Of a DNA stretch of 64,000 nucleotides, positions 52,672 to 62,340 are shown one piece after another (position 1 is the first letter of the stretch; each line of letters begins with the position of its first letter). The position numbers were made by a program, and so were the translations under genes. Location of the stretch: assembly GCF_002896855.1 (NCBI RefSeq), contig NZ_CP021850.1, forward strand, positions 3,311,665-3,375,664, read 5' to 3'. This DNA is from Clostridium thermosuccinogenes. GTDB taxonomy: Bacteria > Bacillota > Clostridia > Acetivibrionales > DSM-5807. The notes under the pieces were generated by a model. The model was given only the letters and a program-made list of their open reading frames with translations, was not told the DNA's origin and searched no databases.

Positions 52672-54231
52672 TTGAAAAGAATGAAGACTTTTACAACTTT
52701 TCTGCTGGTTTTACTAATGACTTTTTCATTAATTGCCACACCTGCTTCAGCTTCAGCATCAGTATCTCTTATAGCATCCCCTGACAAGGTTGTACCGGGA
52801 GAAGAGATAGCAGTAACGATAACAGGGCTTACTGAGGATCAGATTGAAAACGGCGCATGGATTGGCTTTTTCAAGGTAGGCGCTAAAAACCATCAGTTTG
52901 AAAGAACGGAATATATTTTTGACTTGCCAGCAGATAATGTTTACAGGGTTACAGCACCTGTAACATATGGAGATTATGAATTCAGGCTGTTTCCTGATTA
53001 TAATGCAACCAGTTACATTGCAGTAAGCAATACTGTGACAGTAGGCGAAAGAGAAGCAGCGTTTAAGGTATCAACGGATAAGCTGCATCCTGGTGAGGAA
53101 ATATTGGTGACAATAAGCAATATTCCTGAAATTGATGAATATTATCATGCTTATGTAGGATTGTACAGTGTAGATGCAAAGGATAATCAGCCAATAAGCA
53201 CTATTTATATATCCGAGCTTCCTACAGGCAACACCTGGAAAATCAAAGCACCCAATAAGTTGGGAAAATATCATTTCCGGGCATTCAATCTTGATGAAGA
53301 GCACCCTATGGGCCGCGGAGGGGAATTCGAGGTAATACCCAACGAACCCGTATTCAAGCTGGAGAAACTAGAGTACCTGATAAACGAAGAAATCAAGGTA
53401 TCCTACTCCGGTGAACCGGTATCAGATGGCGCCTGGATCGGGTTTTACAAGGAAGGCAGCAAGAATAACGATTTCATAGATTTTGCATACCTTGAAAATT
53501 TAAGCAACAACACTTTCACTGTTAAAGCCTATGAAAGCGGAAGATATAATTTCCGGATTTTCATGGATTATGACGATAAAAGCATTTGTGGAACCAGCAG
53601 TACAATAGCCGTAATAGATGAATATCTGCCGGAAGACGAACAGGGAACCGGCGGTGGAGAAACCGTAATAGTACCCAATATTGATGAAGCGACAAGCTGG
53701 GCACGGCCTGAAATTACAGAGGCCTATGAACTGAATCTGACAACCGACAAGATCCTGATCGACTTCCAGAAGGATCTTACCAGGGAAGAATTCTGTGAGC
53801 TTTCAATAAAGCTTTATGAAAAAATGACAGGCACCAGCGCGGAAGCGGTTAAAGATAATCCTTTCACCGATACGAATAACCCTGAAATATTAAAAGCATA
53901 TAACCTGGGTATCGTAAAAGGAATATCTGCCGACAAGTTCGGTCCTAATCTGAGTGTAACAAGGCAGGAAATTGCAGTCATGCTTCTTAGGACTTTAAAA
54001 TGCGTTATGCCCGAGCTTAACACAAAGGCCGAATTCAAGCTGAAATTCCATGACGAAAAGGAAATAGCCTCCTGGGCGCTTGAAGCAGTCAAGTTCTTCA
54101 ATGCCAATGATATAATAAAGGGTGCTGCCAGCGATGGTACCACCGGCTATATACTGCCAAAAGCAAATACAACCAGAGAGCAGGGAATAACCCTTGTAAA
54201 GAGAGTATACGACAAGTTCTTCACGATCTAA
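52672..54231 (+). CDS. Secreted S-layer homology protein with three Ig-like repeats
   Basis: 519 residues. Sec signal peptide ending around TPASASA, then three diverged beta repeats of about 90 residues, each with a PGEEI/NEEI strand, an AWIGF/AYVGL strand and a final YxFRxF strand (about 30-125, 128-220, 222-315). A linker (GTGGGETV) leads to SLH-type modules with DLTREEFCELSIKLYEK, KAYNLGIVKG, LSVTRQEIAVMLLRTL and TTREQGITLVKRVYDKF. It is probably held on the cell wall. TTG start behind GGAGGTG. Confidence 0.88.
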   Translation: MKRMKTFTTFLLVLLMTFSLIATPASASASVSLIASPDKVVPGEEIAVTITGLTEDQIENGAWIGFFKVGAKNHQFERTEYIFDLPADNVYRVTAPVTYGDYEFRLFPDYNATSYIAVSNTVTVGEREAAFKVSTDKLHPGEEILVTISNIPEIDEYYHAYVGLYSVDAKDNQPISTIYISELPTGNTWKIKAPNKLGKYHFRAFNLDEEHPMGRGGEFEVIPNEPVFKLEKLEYLINEEIKVSYSGEPVSDGAWIGFYKEGSKNNDFIDFAYLENLSNNTFTVKAYESGRYNFRIFMDYDDKSICGTSSTIAVIDEYLPEDEQGTGGGETVIVPNIDEATSWARPEITEAYELNLTTDKILIDFQKDLTREEFCELSIKLYEKMTGTSAEAVKDNPFTDTNNPEILKAYNLGIVKGISADKFGPNLSVTRQEIAVMLLRTLKCVMPELNTKAEFKLKFHDEKEIASWALEAVKFFNANDIIKGAASDGTTGYILPKANTTREQGITLVKRVYDKFFTI

Positions 54232-54261
54232 TCAGCAGAAGCTGCCAAACAGCTTGTGTGC

Positions 54262-54287
54262 AAACAGCCACACCGGCTGTTTTTTTA
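54262..54287 (+). terminator. Terminator of the SLH gene
   Basis: AAACAGCC pairs with GGCTGTTT across ACACC, followed by TTTTT, 30 bases past the stop. Confidence 0.92.
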
Positions 54288-54622
54288 TGCTTGTATGACA
54301 TCTGCCGTTGCCTATAAAGAACAAAGCCTGTAGTATGGCTGTGAAAACAAAGATTTGAATACGGCTGTGATGAGAAAAGTTATACCATAACCAGCAATTG
54401 AAGGTCTCTTGAAAGCAAAAATATGATATAATAAATGCAGCAAATAGATCACAGCTGCATTTATCCTTTGCTTTTGCCCGTGCGGTTTTTGATTCCAAAT
54501 GCCCATGGGCAGCATTGTATTCGCATTCATGATAAATTACAAAGCTAACATAAAGCCGATATGGTGCCGTCAGGCTACCAGCAATTGCGATGCAAGACCT
54601 TGTTTGTGGGAGGAAATATAAA
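54288..54622. other. Leader region of the zinc-ribbon protein gene
   Basis: No gene. TGATATAAT (about 54424-54432) is an extended -10. Downstream AAATGCAGC pairs with GCTGCATTT, and TGGTGCC with GGCTACCA (one bulge) near 54570. The roughly 190-nt leader looks structured but matches no riboswitch I know. Confidence 0.45.
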
Positions 54623-54997
54623 ATGAACAACAACTTTTATTCCAAAGACTTCTATAAATTCAATAACAAGATAATCATAAAATGCGTCAGGTGTCTCAAC
54701 AACATGAGAGTTCCCCTGGATAAGGGCAAAATATCCGTCACATGCCCTGTGTGCAGAAAAGAGTTTATTTATAATCCGGACTCCATCCTTTCCACTCTCA
54801 AGCAGATCGTCCTTACTATTAGAGCCTGGACGAGAAGGAGCCGGAGGAACCTTGCCATATTTCTTGTTTCTGTAGTGGTCATCATTGCTTTTCTGTTTTT
54901 CATGGTATTTAGCTCATTCAGAAAGGCAAACTCATATAAAAATCCTTTTGACAATTCCAGTCCAGGCATAGAGGTTTATCATACAGGTCAGGAATAG
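54623..54997 (+). CDS. Zinc-ribbon membrane protein
   Basis: 124 residues. N-terminal zinc ribbon CVRCLNN...CPVCRKEF (two CxxC knuckles about 16 residues apart), a basic stretch RAWTRRSRRN, one membrane helix FLVSVVVIIAFLFFMVF and a short outer tail. The architecture suggests a small sensor or a scaffold; I do not know the family. ATG with GGGAGG eight bases upstream; an in-frame upstream start at 54590 is less likely. Confidence 0.75.
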   Translation: MNNNFYSKDFYKFNNKIIIKCVRCLNNMRVPLDKGKISVTCPVCRKEFIYNPDSILSTLKQIVLTIRAWTRRSRRNLAIFLVSVVVIIAFLFFMVFSSFRKANSYKNPFDNSSPGIEVYHTGQE

Positions 54998-55016
54998 ACG
55001 GACAGGCAGGCACATA

Positions 55017-55490
55017 TCATTCCTGCCAGTCCTTGCAGACATCTACCCACGAATCGGCATTGGAATACCTCTCCAGTTCATCCACAGTAAGCTCGATTAC
55101 GCTGTTGCTGCTGCCGCATGCTGGGAAAACCGTGTTGAACCTTTTCAAAGATATATCAAGGTACGAAGTAACTCCGCTTTTTACAGCAAAAGGGCAAATG
55201 CCACCAACAGCATGTCCTACAAGCTCAATCGCCTCCTCGGGAGTTAACATTTTTGCCTTTGCTCCAAACTGCATTTTGTACTTTGCATTGTCGATCCTTG
55301 CATCACCGGCTGCTACGACTAAAATACATCTGTCGCCCAGTTTAAAAGACAAAGTTTTGGCAATTCTTTTAGGTTCACAGTTTAGCGCCCGGGCGGCCAG
55401 TTCAACGGTAGCGCTGGAAACATCAAGCTCAACTATTCTGTCCTCCATATTGAATTGTCTGAAGTACTCTCTTACTTTCTCTATAGCCAT
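55017..55490 (-). CDS. YbaK/EbsC-family aminoacyl-tRNA editing protein
   Basis: 157 residues. The family removes mischarged amino acids from tRNA, typically Cys-tRNA(Pro). Motifs: VELAARALNCEPKRIAKTLSFK (the Lys site), LVVAAGDARIDNAKYK, VGHAVGGICPFAV and the C-terminal FPACGSSNSVIELTVDEL. GAGGAG before ATG at 55490; the 55 extra residues possible upstream lack a site. Stands alone. Confidence 0.9.
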   Translation of the reverse strand: MAIEKVREYFRQFNMEDRIVELDVSSATVELAARALNCEPKRIAKTLSFKLGDRCILVVAAGDARIDNAKYKMQFGAKAKMLTPEEAIELVGHAVGGICPFAVKSGVTSYLDISLKRFNTVFPACGSSNSVIELTVDELERYSNADSWVDVCKDWQE

Positions 55491-55651
55491 TTCACTTCTC
55501 CTCTTTTGCAAAAATGTATACTGATAAATTCCTATGTAAAATTCAGGGGACTTCCGGCCATAAGCCTGCCCCCGCATAGAAGCATCATGCCCCGGAAGTG
55601 GCAAAATGCCCTGTATGGGCCAGACAAAACAGCATTTGTCCCCATAATATA

Positions 55652-58312
55652 TCATACTAAACTATAAGTAAATTCGTAATCCCCTGAGCCGAGCTGGATT
55701 CTAACTCCCTCATCCGTCTGTTCATAACTTGTGATGCCACCGGCATCCTTAAGTCTCTTTCCATTCTCCAGAACACCGGACAAGTCGGCAGAGGGCAAAA
55801 CCACAACAGCAGTTGTATTTGCCGGTATGCATACCTTCAACTTCATGCTGTCTTCCGATATTGCCCATGCTGATTCTACCCTACCGTACATGGATTCCAG
55901 CTTTGCTTCGGCAAATTCGAGCCCTGGTCCCGGTTTAGGTGTTATATGAATACGTTTATATCCCGTCATTTCACTATCGGTATTGATGCCGGCTACGGAC
56001 CTATAGAGCCAATCCCCTATGGAGCCGTAAGCATAATGATTGAAGGAATTCATGTCTTTGCTCCAGAAAGATCCGTCTTCCTTTATCCCATCCCAGTGTT
56101 CCCATATTGTAGTAGCACCTTTTGTGATCTGATAAAGCCATGACGGATAGTCGGTCTGAAGAAGCAGCTTATATGCTATATCATTGTGCCCGTTTTGGCT
56201 TAAAACATGGCAGAGATAAGGAGTTCCTACAAATCCCGTGGTCAGATGGTATCCGTTTTGCTCAATAAGCTTCACCAAATCCCGGGTCACCCTCTTCCTG
56301 TCCCGGGCATCCACAAGATTGAACATAAGGGCAAGAACATGCGCCGTCTGCGTCGGTGAAGCTAGCCTTCCGTTGGGTGTGACAAACTCCTTTCTGAAGC
56401 TTACTATGATGTTTTTATAAAGCTCTTCATACTCTGCTGCATCTTCCCATTTACCCAGCACTTTGGCGGTTTTCGCCAAGATATCCGTTGAATAGGCATA
56501 GTAAGCTGTAGCAATAAAATCAACAGGAGTGGCGCCCACATAGCTGTCTGCCTTGCTGTCAAGGCCCAGCCAGTCACCGAAATGAAAGCCTGTATTCCAG
56601 AGATATTCATCGTCTCCCTGTCTTCTTATGTACTCCACCCAATGCTTCATGCTTTCATACTGCTCTTCCAGTATTCTCTTATCACCGTAGCATGTATATA
56701 TTGTCCACGGACATATGGTGGCCGCATCTCCCCATGCCGAAGAGGAATAGCTGTTATCATCCAGGACATGGGGTATTACATGTGGTACTCCCTTTTCTTC
56801 AGACTGGTCCGCAGAAAGATCTCTCAGCCATTTTGCAAAGAAAGATGCCACATTCATATTGAAACAAGCTGTACGTATAAACATTTGGGCATCACCGGTC
56901 CAGCCAAGCCTTTCATCCCTCTGGGGGCAATCGGTAGGAACATCGAGGAAATTGCCCTTTTGTCCCCATACAATATTGTGCTGCAGCTGGTTAACAAGTT
57001 CATTGGAGCAGGTAAAGCTCCCGGTTGTTTCCATGTCGGAATGTATAACCCTTCCGGTGAAGTTCTCCAACATAATATCCCCCGGATAACTCTCTATTTT
57101 AACATATCTGAAGCCCTGGAATGTGAAGTGGGGCTCATAACATTCCCTGCCCGTTCCCTTGAGGATATATCTGATGGTCTGCTTTGCGCTTCTCAGATTA
57201 TCGACATAGAAATTACCATCCTTATCCAGAACCTCTGCATGCCGGAGCACTACTTCCGCTCCTTCAGGGCCTTCTACTTCAAAGCGCACCCATCCCACCA
57301 TGTTCTGTCCAAAGTCGAGCACCGCTTCCCCCTTGGGTGTGTTGATTATGTTTATAGGCTTTATCTCCTGAATAACTCTTACCGGCACATTTTCCTGAGC
57401 TACAAGAATTTCTTTGGGGTGTTGGAGTATTGCTGCGCTTTCCCAACTGCTGTCATCATAGCCCGCCATGCTCCAACCTTCCTTTTCCAGCCTGGCATCA
57501 TAGGTTTCTCCGTGATATATCTCCGACATCAGTATGGGGCCTGAAGAAGTCTTCCAGCTGCCATCGGAAAGGATCAAGTTCTCATTGCCGTCTTCATATG
57601 TTACGTGCAGTTGGAGCAATAATGCAGCCTTATCACCGTACAGGTTCTTATTTCCGGCCCAGACCAGATTTCCCTTATACCAGCCATTGCCTAAAACAGC
57701 CCCGATGGCATTGTTGCCGTCCTTGAGCATCTCTGTCACATCATATGTCTGATACTGAAGCCTTTTATTATAGCTGGTCCAGCCTGGAGTAAAAAGGTGG
57801 TCGCTCACACGGGAGCCATTGATATAAAGCTCATACAGCCCCAAAGCAGTGGCATATACTCTTGCCGATCTGACCTTTCCGGCTGTACTGAAATCCTTTC
57901 TCAGCAATGGGCATATGTCAGACGTCTGGGCATCATCATAAATGCTTGAAGTAATCCATTCGGCCTTCCATTCCTTTTTGTCCAGCAGCCCTGTCTCAAA
58001 AAATCCAGGCTCACTCCAGCCGGACACATTGCCTTTGTTATCCCACACCATGATGCGGTAATAATAACGCTGCCGAGATATCAACGCCTCACCCTCGTAT
58101 TCTATATGTGCGGATTTATCGGAATTGACTATGCCGGTATCCCAAACTAAGTTCTTAAAGGTATCGTCTCCTTTTGAAACCTGTACCTGGTATGCAGTCT
58201 GCATTATCCCCCGGCCATCCGATTCCAGTTGCCATGAGAATCTTGGGGACAGCACATCGATCCCCAACGGATTTTTCTTATACTCACATCTTAGCTTTTT
58301 AACCTTTAACAT
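55652..58312 (-). CDS. Alpha-L-rhamnosidase, GH78
   Basis: 886 residues, no signal peptide, so cytosolic. N-terminal Fn3-like CEYKKNPLGIDVLSPRFSWQL, the rhamnose-binding beta domain (ATALGLYELYINGSRVSDHLFTPGWTSYNKRLQYQTYDV), then the catalytic (alpha/alpha)6 barrel with DVPTDCPQRDERLGWTGDAQ carrying the general acid Glu, and GATTIWEHWDG with the base. It trims rhamnose from imported plant or pectic oligosaccharides. The ATG at 58312 is eight bases from AGAAGGG. Confidence 0.95.
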   Translation of the reverse strand: MLKVKKLRCEYKKNPLGIDVLSPRFSWQLESDGRGIMQTAYQVQVSKGDDTFKNLVWDTGIVNSDKSAHIEYEGEALISRQRYYYRIMVWDNKGNVSGWSEPGFFETGLLDKKEWKAEWITSSIYDDAQTSDICPLLRKDFSTAGKVRSARVYATALGLYELYINGSRVSDHLFTPGWTSYNKRLQYQTYDVTEMLKDGNNAIGAVLGNGWYKGNLVWAGNKNLYGDKAALLLQLHVTYEDGNENLILSDGSWKTSSGPILMSEIYHGETYDARLEKEGWSMAGYDDSSWESAAILQHPKEILVAQENVPVRVIQEIKPINIINTPKGEAVLDFGQNMVGWVRFEVEGPEGAEVVLRHAEVLDKDGNFYVDNLRSAKQTIRYILKGTGRECYEPHFTFQGFRYVKIESYPGDIMLENFTGRVIHSDMETTGSFTCSNELVNQLQHNIVWGQKGNFLDVPTDCPQRDERLGWTGDAQMFIRTACFNMNVASFFAKWLRDLSADQSEEKGVPHVIPHVLDDNSYSSSAWGDAATICPWTIYTCYGDKRILEEQYESMKHWVEYIRRQGDDEYLWNTGFHFGDWLGLDSKADSYVGATPVDFIATAYYAYSTDILAKTAKVLGKWEDAAEYEELYKNIIVSFRKEFVTPNGRLASPTQTAHVLALMFNLVDARDRKRVTRDLVKLIEQNGYHLTTGFVGTPYLCHVLSQNGHNDIAYKLLLQTDYPSWLYQITKGATTIWEHWDGIKEDGSFWSKDMNSFNHYAYGSIGDWLYRSVAGINTDSEMTGYKRIHITPKPGPGLEFAEAKLESMYGRVESAWAISEDSMKLKVCIPANTTAVVVLPSADLSGVLENGKRLKDAGGITSYEQTDEGVRIQLGSGDYEFTYSLV

Positions 58313-58611
58313 GTTCAACACCCTTCTTTAAGAGGTTATGCAAATAAAAGTGAAACCGGATATGTTTAGCATGCGGCTAAACACCGGCAAATACGCCATG
58401 CCGTATTGCCATTATTTAACTTGCTAATTGTGCCGGCCCTTTCAATCGGCCGGCACAACGGATTATCTTAATATTTCATTGCTAACACGAAAAGAATAGT
58501 CAGGATAAATATTGCTTTTTTATAGCTTAAGAATTATTTTATCAAGAATTCTGCATATTCCAATGGAATATATTATCCTGAATATAGGTATTTTAAATAA
58601 ATTCCACTGGC
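58313..58611. other. Spacer with two strong hairpins
   Basis: No gene. GTTTAGC/GCTAAAC flanked by CCGG on both sides (58357-58388), and a perfect TTGTGCCGGCC/GGCCGGCACAA hairpin with a nine-base loop (58427-58457). Both lie in the leader of the rhamnosidase or after the UroD-like gene. Neither has a T-run, so they may protect or regulate RNA rather than end it. Confidence 0.55.
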
Positions 58612-59586
58612 TTAATAATCCCTCATTCTCTTCCATACGTCCAGTATCAGTTTGTACCTTTCAGGATTCATACCTTTAAAGGGGATATTGCTGGTGCAGA
58701 ATATATATCCTCCTCCCGGCTTTCCGTAAGTAAGGCAGTACTCGGCACTGGCAATAACCTCCTCATCGGTTCCGGTTTGAAGTGCTGCACAGTGTACATT
58801 ACCGCAAAGACATACCTTGTCACCGACCAGCCTTTTTACTTCCCGGATATCCACTCCGGCCATAGGATCTATAGAGTGCAGAGCATGGGGTTTGCATTCC
58901 ACCAGTTGGTCGAGGATGGGCATTATGTTTCCGTCGGTGTGCTTGATGGTATAAAGCCCGTCCTTTCTCGCCTCATCTATGATTTTATACAAATATGGCT
59001 GTATAAATTCTTCAAACATGGCAGGTGAAACAAAGGGGCCGGTATTGTAGCAGTAATCTGAGCATAAAAACAAGCAGTCCACTCCATTTTCCTGAAGCAC
59101 CTTGTTTCTTTTTATGGCTCTTTGTGCCATGTCTTCCGCCTTCGCTTTAACTCCGTCCGGATCATCGGCTATGGCATAGGCAAATTCATACATCTTGTCA
59201 CCATCGGGAATAGCAAAAGTTCCGTCCCCATGGAAGCCTATCATCATCGTATCGCCTATGAGCTCACGCAGATACTTTAGAAACAGCTTCATTTCATCGG
59301 GCAGAATGCCTTCGCTCCAGAAGCGGCTCATATCTCCCGGACCGTATCCAGGTATGATGGAATACTCAAGACTGCTGTACACATGCACGAAATATTGAGC
59401 GAGATCGTAGATTTTTGCTTCTTTCTCTTTTTGACTGAGTTTTGCAAGATTTTGGGGATATAAATCCTCCGTAATAAATTTCCTTCCGAACATCTCTTCC
59501 TCAAGCTGAAATTCCAATTCAAAAGTAGGTACTTTATCCGGAACCTTAAGTGTTAGCGCCGCAACTGCTCTTTCTTTCGGTGTCAT
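58612..59586 (-). CDS. Uroporphyrinogen decarboxylase (UroD)-like protein
   Basis: 324 residues, URO-D superfamily TIM barrel. TPKERAVAALTLKVPDKVPTFE start, CSDYCYNTGPFVSPAMFEEFIQPYLYKII, TIKHTDGNIMPILDQL, HSIDPMAGVDIREVKRLVGDKVCLCGNV and a C-terminal GGGYIFCTSN. In anaerobes such proteins are mostly corrinoid-linked methyltransferases; no corrinoid protein or heme gene is adjacent, so the reaction is open. GGAGG before ATG at 59586. Confidence 0.85.
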   Translation of the reverse strand: MTPKERAVAALTLKVPDKVPTFELEFQLEEEMFGRKFITEDLYPQNLAKLSQKEKEAKIYDLAQYFVHVYSSLEYSIIPGYGPGDMSRFWSEGILPDEMKLFLKYLRELIGDTMMIGFHGDGTFAIPDGDKMYEFAYAIADDPDGVKAKAEDMAQRAIKRNKVLQENGVDCLFLCSDYCYNTGPFVSPAMFEEFIQPYLYKIIDEARKDGLYTIKHTDGNIMPILDQLVECKPHALHSIDPMAGVDIREVKRLVGDKVCLCGNVHCAALQTGTDEEVIASAEYCLTYGKPGGGYIFCTSNIPFKGMNPERYKLILDVWKRMRDY

Positions 59587-59827
59587 CAAAATATCCTCCT
59601 TTAAAATAGGTTTGTACAAGTATGATTATATGCCATAATACCCGGATTGTGAATATATAAATGACGCATTCGGGTAAAAACTCCCTATCTGTCTCGGAAA
59701 CTTGTTGACATGCAAAAATCAGCCAATCATTTACATAATATGGCATTACCAAGATTGCAATTTCTTCCTTTTTTTATTATAATATCTATCGTTAATAATA
59801 TAACGAACGGGGAGAAGATAATTTGCC

Positions 59828-60604
59828 ATGAGACCATATTCCAAAGATTTTGAAGTACAGTACTATGAAATAAATAAATACCGTGAAGCAACGCCCATAT
59901 CTCTTTTGAACTATCTGGAGGAAACCGCCATATCTCACTCCGACGCGGTGGGATACGGAATGGAGAGGCTGTATAATGACGGAATAGGATGGGTTTTGAA
60001 CCGATGGCTGGTAGAAATCAGCAGGTATCCCATGTGGAACGAGAAAATCACCGTCGAAACCTGGCCGTCAAGCTTTGAACGTTTTTATGCCAACAGGGAA
60101 TTCCTTGTCAAAGATTCCGGGGGAAATATCATAGCCAAGGCTGCTTCCCTATGGATATTCCTGAACATCAACAGCAGAAGACCTATCAGGATACCTATTG
60201 AGCTGGGAGACGTTTATGGTATACATCCTGTGCGAACCTTCGACTGCACTTTTGGAAAATTGGAGTCCGCAGACAAATACACTCATAATCGGGATTTTTT
60301 CATAAGAAAGAGCGATATCGATACAAATAACCATGTCAACAATGCAAAATATCTCGATTGGATGCTGGAGGCAATACCTGATGACATTTATCATAACTAC
60401 ACCCTTTCAACCCTGGAAATTCAATATAAGAAGGAATTGACCTATGGTACGAAGGTGCATTCTGGCTGCATAGACGCAGGAACCGACGGGCATGGCATAG
60501 CTTTTATACATGGAATTTCAAATGATGAAGGCACTGAATGTGCTTTGGGCAAAACGACATGGATAAAAAGGAGCAGCCAGGAATTGCAGGGAATTACCGC
60601 ATAA
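59828..60604 (+). CDS. Acyl-ACP thioesterase
   Basis: 258 residues, double hot-dog fold of the FatA/FatB type. N-terminal EVQYYEINKYREATPISLLNYLEETAISHSD, GIGWVLNRWLVEISRYP, WPSSFERFYANREF, and the catalytic DIDTNNHVNNAKYLDW (Asn/His) in the second half. It releases free fatty acids from ACP. Single gene, AT-rich promoter upstream near 59775-59800. Confidence 0.92.
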   Translation: MRPYSKDFEVQYYEINKYREATPISLLNYLEETAISHSDAVGYGMERLYNDGIGWVLNRWLVEISRYPMWNEKITVETWPSSFERFYANREFLVKDSGGNIIAKAASLWIFLNINSRRPIRIPIELGDVYGIHPVRTFDCTFGKLESADKYTHNRDFFIRKSDIDTNNHVNNAKYLDWMLEAIPDDIYHNYTLSTLEIQYKKELTYGTKVHSGCIDAGTDGHGIAFIHGISNDEGTECALGKTTWIKRSSQELQGITA

Positions 60605-60786
60605 CAAATATGATAAAAGGAATTGACATGATTAATAAAAATTAACAATAAAAATCCGAAATTTTGTGAAATATTCAATATAATTTTACCAAAAAGTATT
60701 GTATAATATATTTATAAGAAAAATACCTACTTTTTCATTTTTGTTCCTCCTTTTAAAATAGATCGTTAATTTCATATGATTTGATT
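60605..60786. other. AT-rich spacer after the thioesterase gene
   Basis: No gene and no clear signal. The next features are the two terminators at 60787-60893. Confidence 0.5.
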
Positions 60787-60844
60787 TAAGGCACATTTAT
60801 TTATTGAAATTATTTATAAGAGATCATCGGTGCCTTATTTTTTT
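60787..60844 (+). terminator. Terminator of the thioesterase transcript
   Basis: TAAGGCAC pairs with GTGCCTTA across a long AT-rich loop, followed by TTTTTTT. It is 180 bases past the stop. Confidence 0.75.
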
Positions 60845-60846
60845 GC

Positions 60847-60893
60847 AAAAAAAACTGCACAGGTTCTGTCCCCTTAAGGAATTTCCCGTGCAG
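60847..60893 (-). terminator. Terminator of the liv-CBS operon
   Basis: Minus strand CTGCACGGG pairs with CCTGTGCAG (outer stem, one G-T) over a 21-base loop, followed by TTTTTTTT. It ends the liv genes and the CBS-ACT gene. Confidence 0.88.
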
Positions 60894-60988
60894 CTTGTCA
60901 AACTTGCTTAGTTCAAAGGTTTTTAACCTTCCTCTATTTTTATTTATTGTATATTATCCCTACGTGTGCCTATTCGTTTTCTTCCATG

Positions 60989-61630
60989 CTATTCGTTCTT
61001 TATAACGGATACTATGCTGTATCCTGCATCTTCCAGTGTCTTTACCATGTCCTTGACATTGAGCGTATTTACTCTCAATATAACGGTGCTTCTTCCTGCC
61101 TGTCCCCTGTAGACCGTCAAATGGGTAATGTTTGCGCCATATTCTTTGATAACCTTGGTGATATCAGCCAAAACCCCCGGAGCATCAGGTGCATCAATAG
61201 CAATTCTGCTTCCCACATCCCTTGCGCCCATGAGGTCTATAAACGCATCAAATATGTCTGTCTCGGTTATTATTCCTACAACCTTTCCGTTTTCCACCAC
61301 AGGAAGAGCGCCTATGTCATTGTCCCGGAGCAGCACCGCGGCTTCCTCCAACAGAGCATCGGGCGAAATAGTCTTAACATCTCTGGTCATCACGGTACTT
61401 ACCTTGGTTTTGGCCAGCAGGTAATTCATTTCGAAAATGCTCAAAGTGGTTGCCTTGGACGGAGAAACTTCAAGCATTTCCCTTTCGGTGACTATTCCCA
61501 CAAGCTTGCCTGATTTAACCACCGGCAATCTTCTGATCTTGTTTTGCCTCATAATATCAAGAGCTTCGGCAATGGTAGCATCAGGAGCAATGGTGTAGGG
61601 ATTGGTAGTCATTCTGTTTCTGACATGCAT
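60989..61630 (-). CDS. CBS-pair and ACT-domain protein (AcuB-like)
   Basis: 213 residues. Two CBS domains (about 1-140) with RRLPVVKSGKLVGIVTEREMLE and DIGALPVVENGKVVGIITETDIFDAFI, then an ACT domain with APGVLADITKVIKEYGANITHLTVY. It likely senses adenine nucleotides and an amino acid. Next to livF (five bases apart), a position common in Clostridia, so it may tune branched-chain amino acid transport or metabolism. AGGAGGG eight bases before ATG at 61630. Confidence 0.88.
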   Translation of the reverse strand: MHVRNRMTTNPYTIAPDATIAEALDIMRQNKIRRLPVVKSGKLVGIVTEREMLEVSPSKATTLSIFEMNYLLAKTKVSTVMTRDVKTISPDALLEEAAVLLRDNDIGALPVVENGKVVGIITETDIFDAFIDLMGARDVGSRIAIDAPDAPGVLADITKVIKEYGANITHLTVYRGQAGRSTVILRVNTLNVKDMVKTLEDAGYSIVSVIKNE

Positions 61631-61635
61631 GGAAA

Positions 61636-62340
61636 TCACCCTCCTAAATATGCTTTTTTAATATCTTCACTCTGAGCCAGTTCTTTAGCAGGCCCTTCCA
61701 GGACAATACTACCGGTTTCCAGCACATAAGCCCGGTGAGCTATTGACAATGCCATATTGGCATTTTGCTCCACCAGAAGGATTGTGGTACCCTGACTGTT
61801 TATATCCTGAATGATTTCAAAGATTTCTTTTACCAGCAGCGGTGCAAGGCCCATAGAAGGTTCGTCCAGCAGCATGATTTTGGGTCTGGACATGAGCGCC
61901 CTACCCATTGCCAGCATCTGCTGCTCACCTCCGCTCAAAGTTCCTGCCAGCTGTTTTCTTCTCCTGCCCAGCACTGGAAACCTCTCATATACTTTCTCCA
62001 TATCCTTCTTTATTTCTGCTTTGTCTCTTCTCAGGAATGCTCCCAGTTCAAGGTTTTCCAATACGGTCATATCCGGGAAGATTCTTCTGCCTTCCGGAAC
62101 ATGGGATATGCCCATCTTCACTATTTCCTGGGCATTTATGCCGCTGATTTCCTTTCCGTCCAGCAATATGGAACCATCAGAAGGTTTGACCAGGCCTGAT
62201 ATGGTTCTCAAGGTAGAAGTCTTACCGGCACCGTTGGCGCCTATCAGAGTTACGATTTCACCTTCCTGAACTTTAAGGGATATATTTTTCAGAGCATGAA
62301 TCACTCCATAATATACATTTATATTCTTAATCTCAAGCAT
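61636..62340 (-). CDS. livF: Branched-chain amino acid ABC transporter ATPase LivF
   Basis: 234 residues. Walker A GANGAGKTST, the LivF-type Q-loop area SHVPEGRRIFPDMTVLENLELGAF, signature LSGGEQQM, Walker B IMLLDEPSMGLAP, switch LLVEQNANMAL. Partners with LivG at the inner face of the transporter. Overlaps livG by eight bases. ATG at 62340 with GGAGA upstream. Confidence 0.93.
   Translation of the reverse strand: MLEIKNINVYYGVIHALKNISLKVQEGEIVTLIGANGAGKTSTLRTISGLVKPSDGSILLDGKEISGINAQEIVKMGISHVPEGRRIFPDMTVLENLELGAFLRRDKAEIKKDMEKVYERFPVLGRRRKQLAGTLSGGEQQMLAMGRALMSRPKIMLLDEPSMGLAPLLVKEIFEIIQDINSQGTTILLVEQNANMALSIAHRAYVLETGSIVLEGPAKELAQSEDIKKAYLGG

Noticed and set aside
54232-54633. 133-codon minus-strand frame between the SLH and zinc-ribbon genes
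   Set aside because: It spans the SLH terminator and a plus-strand promoter and has no ribosome site.
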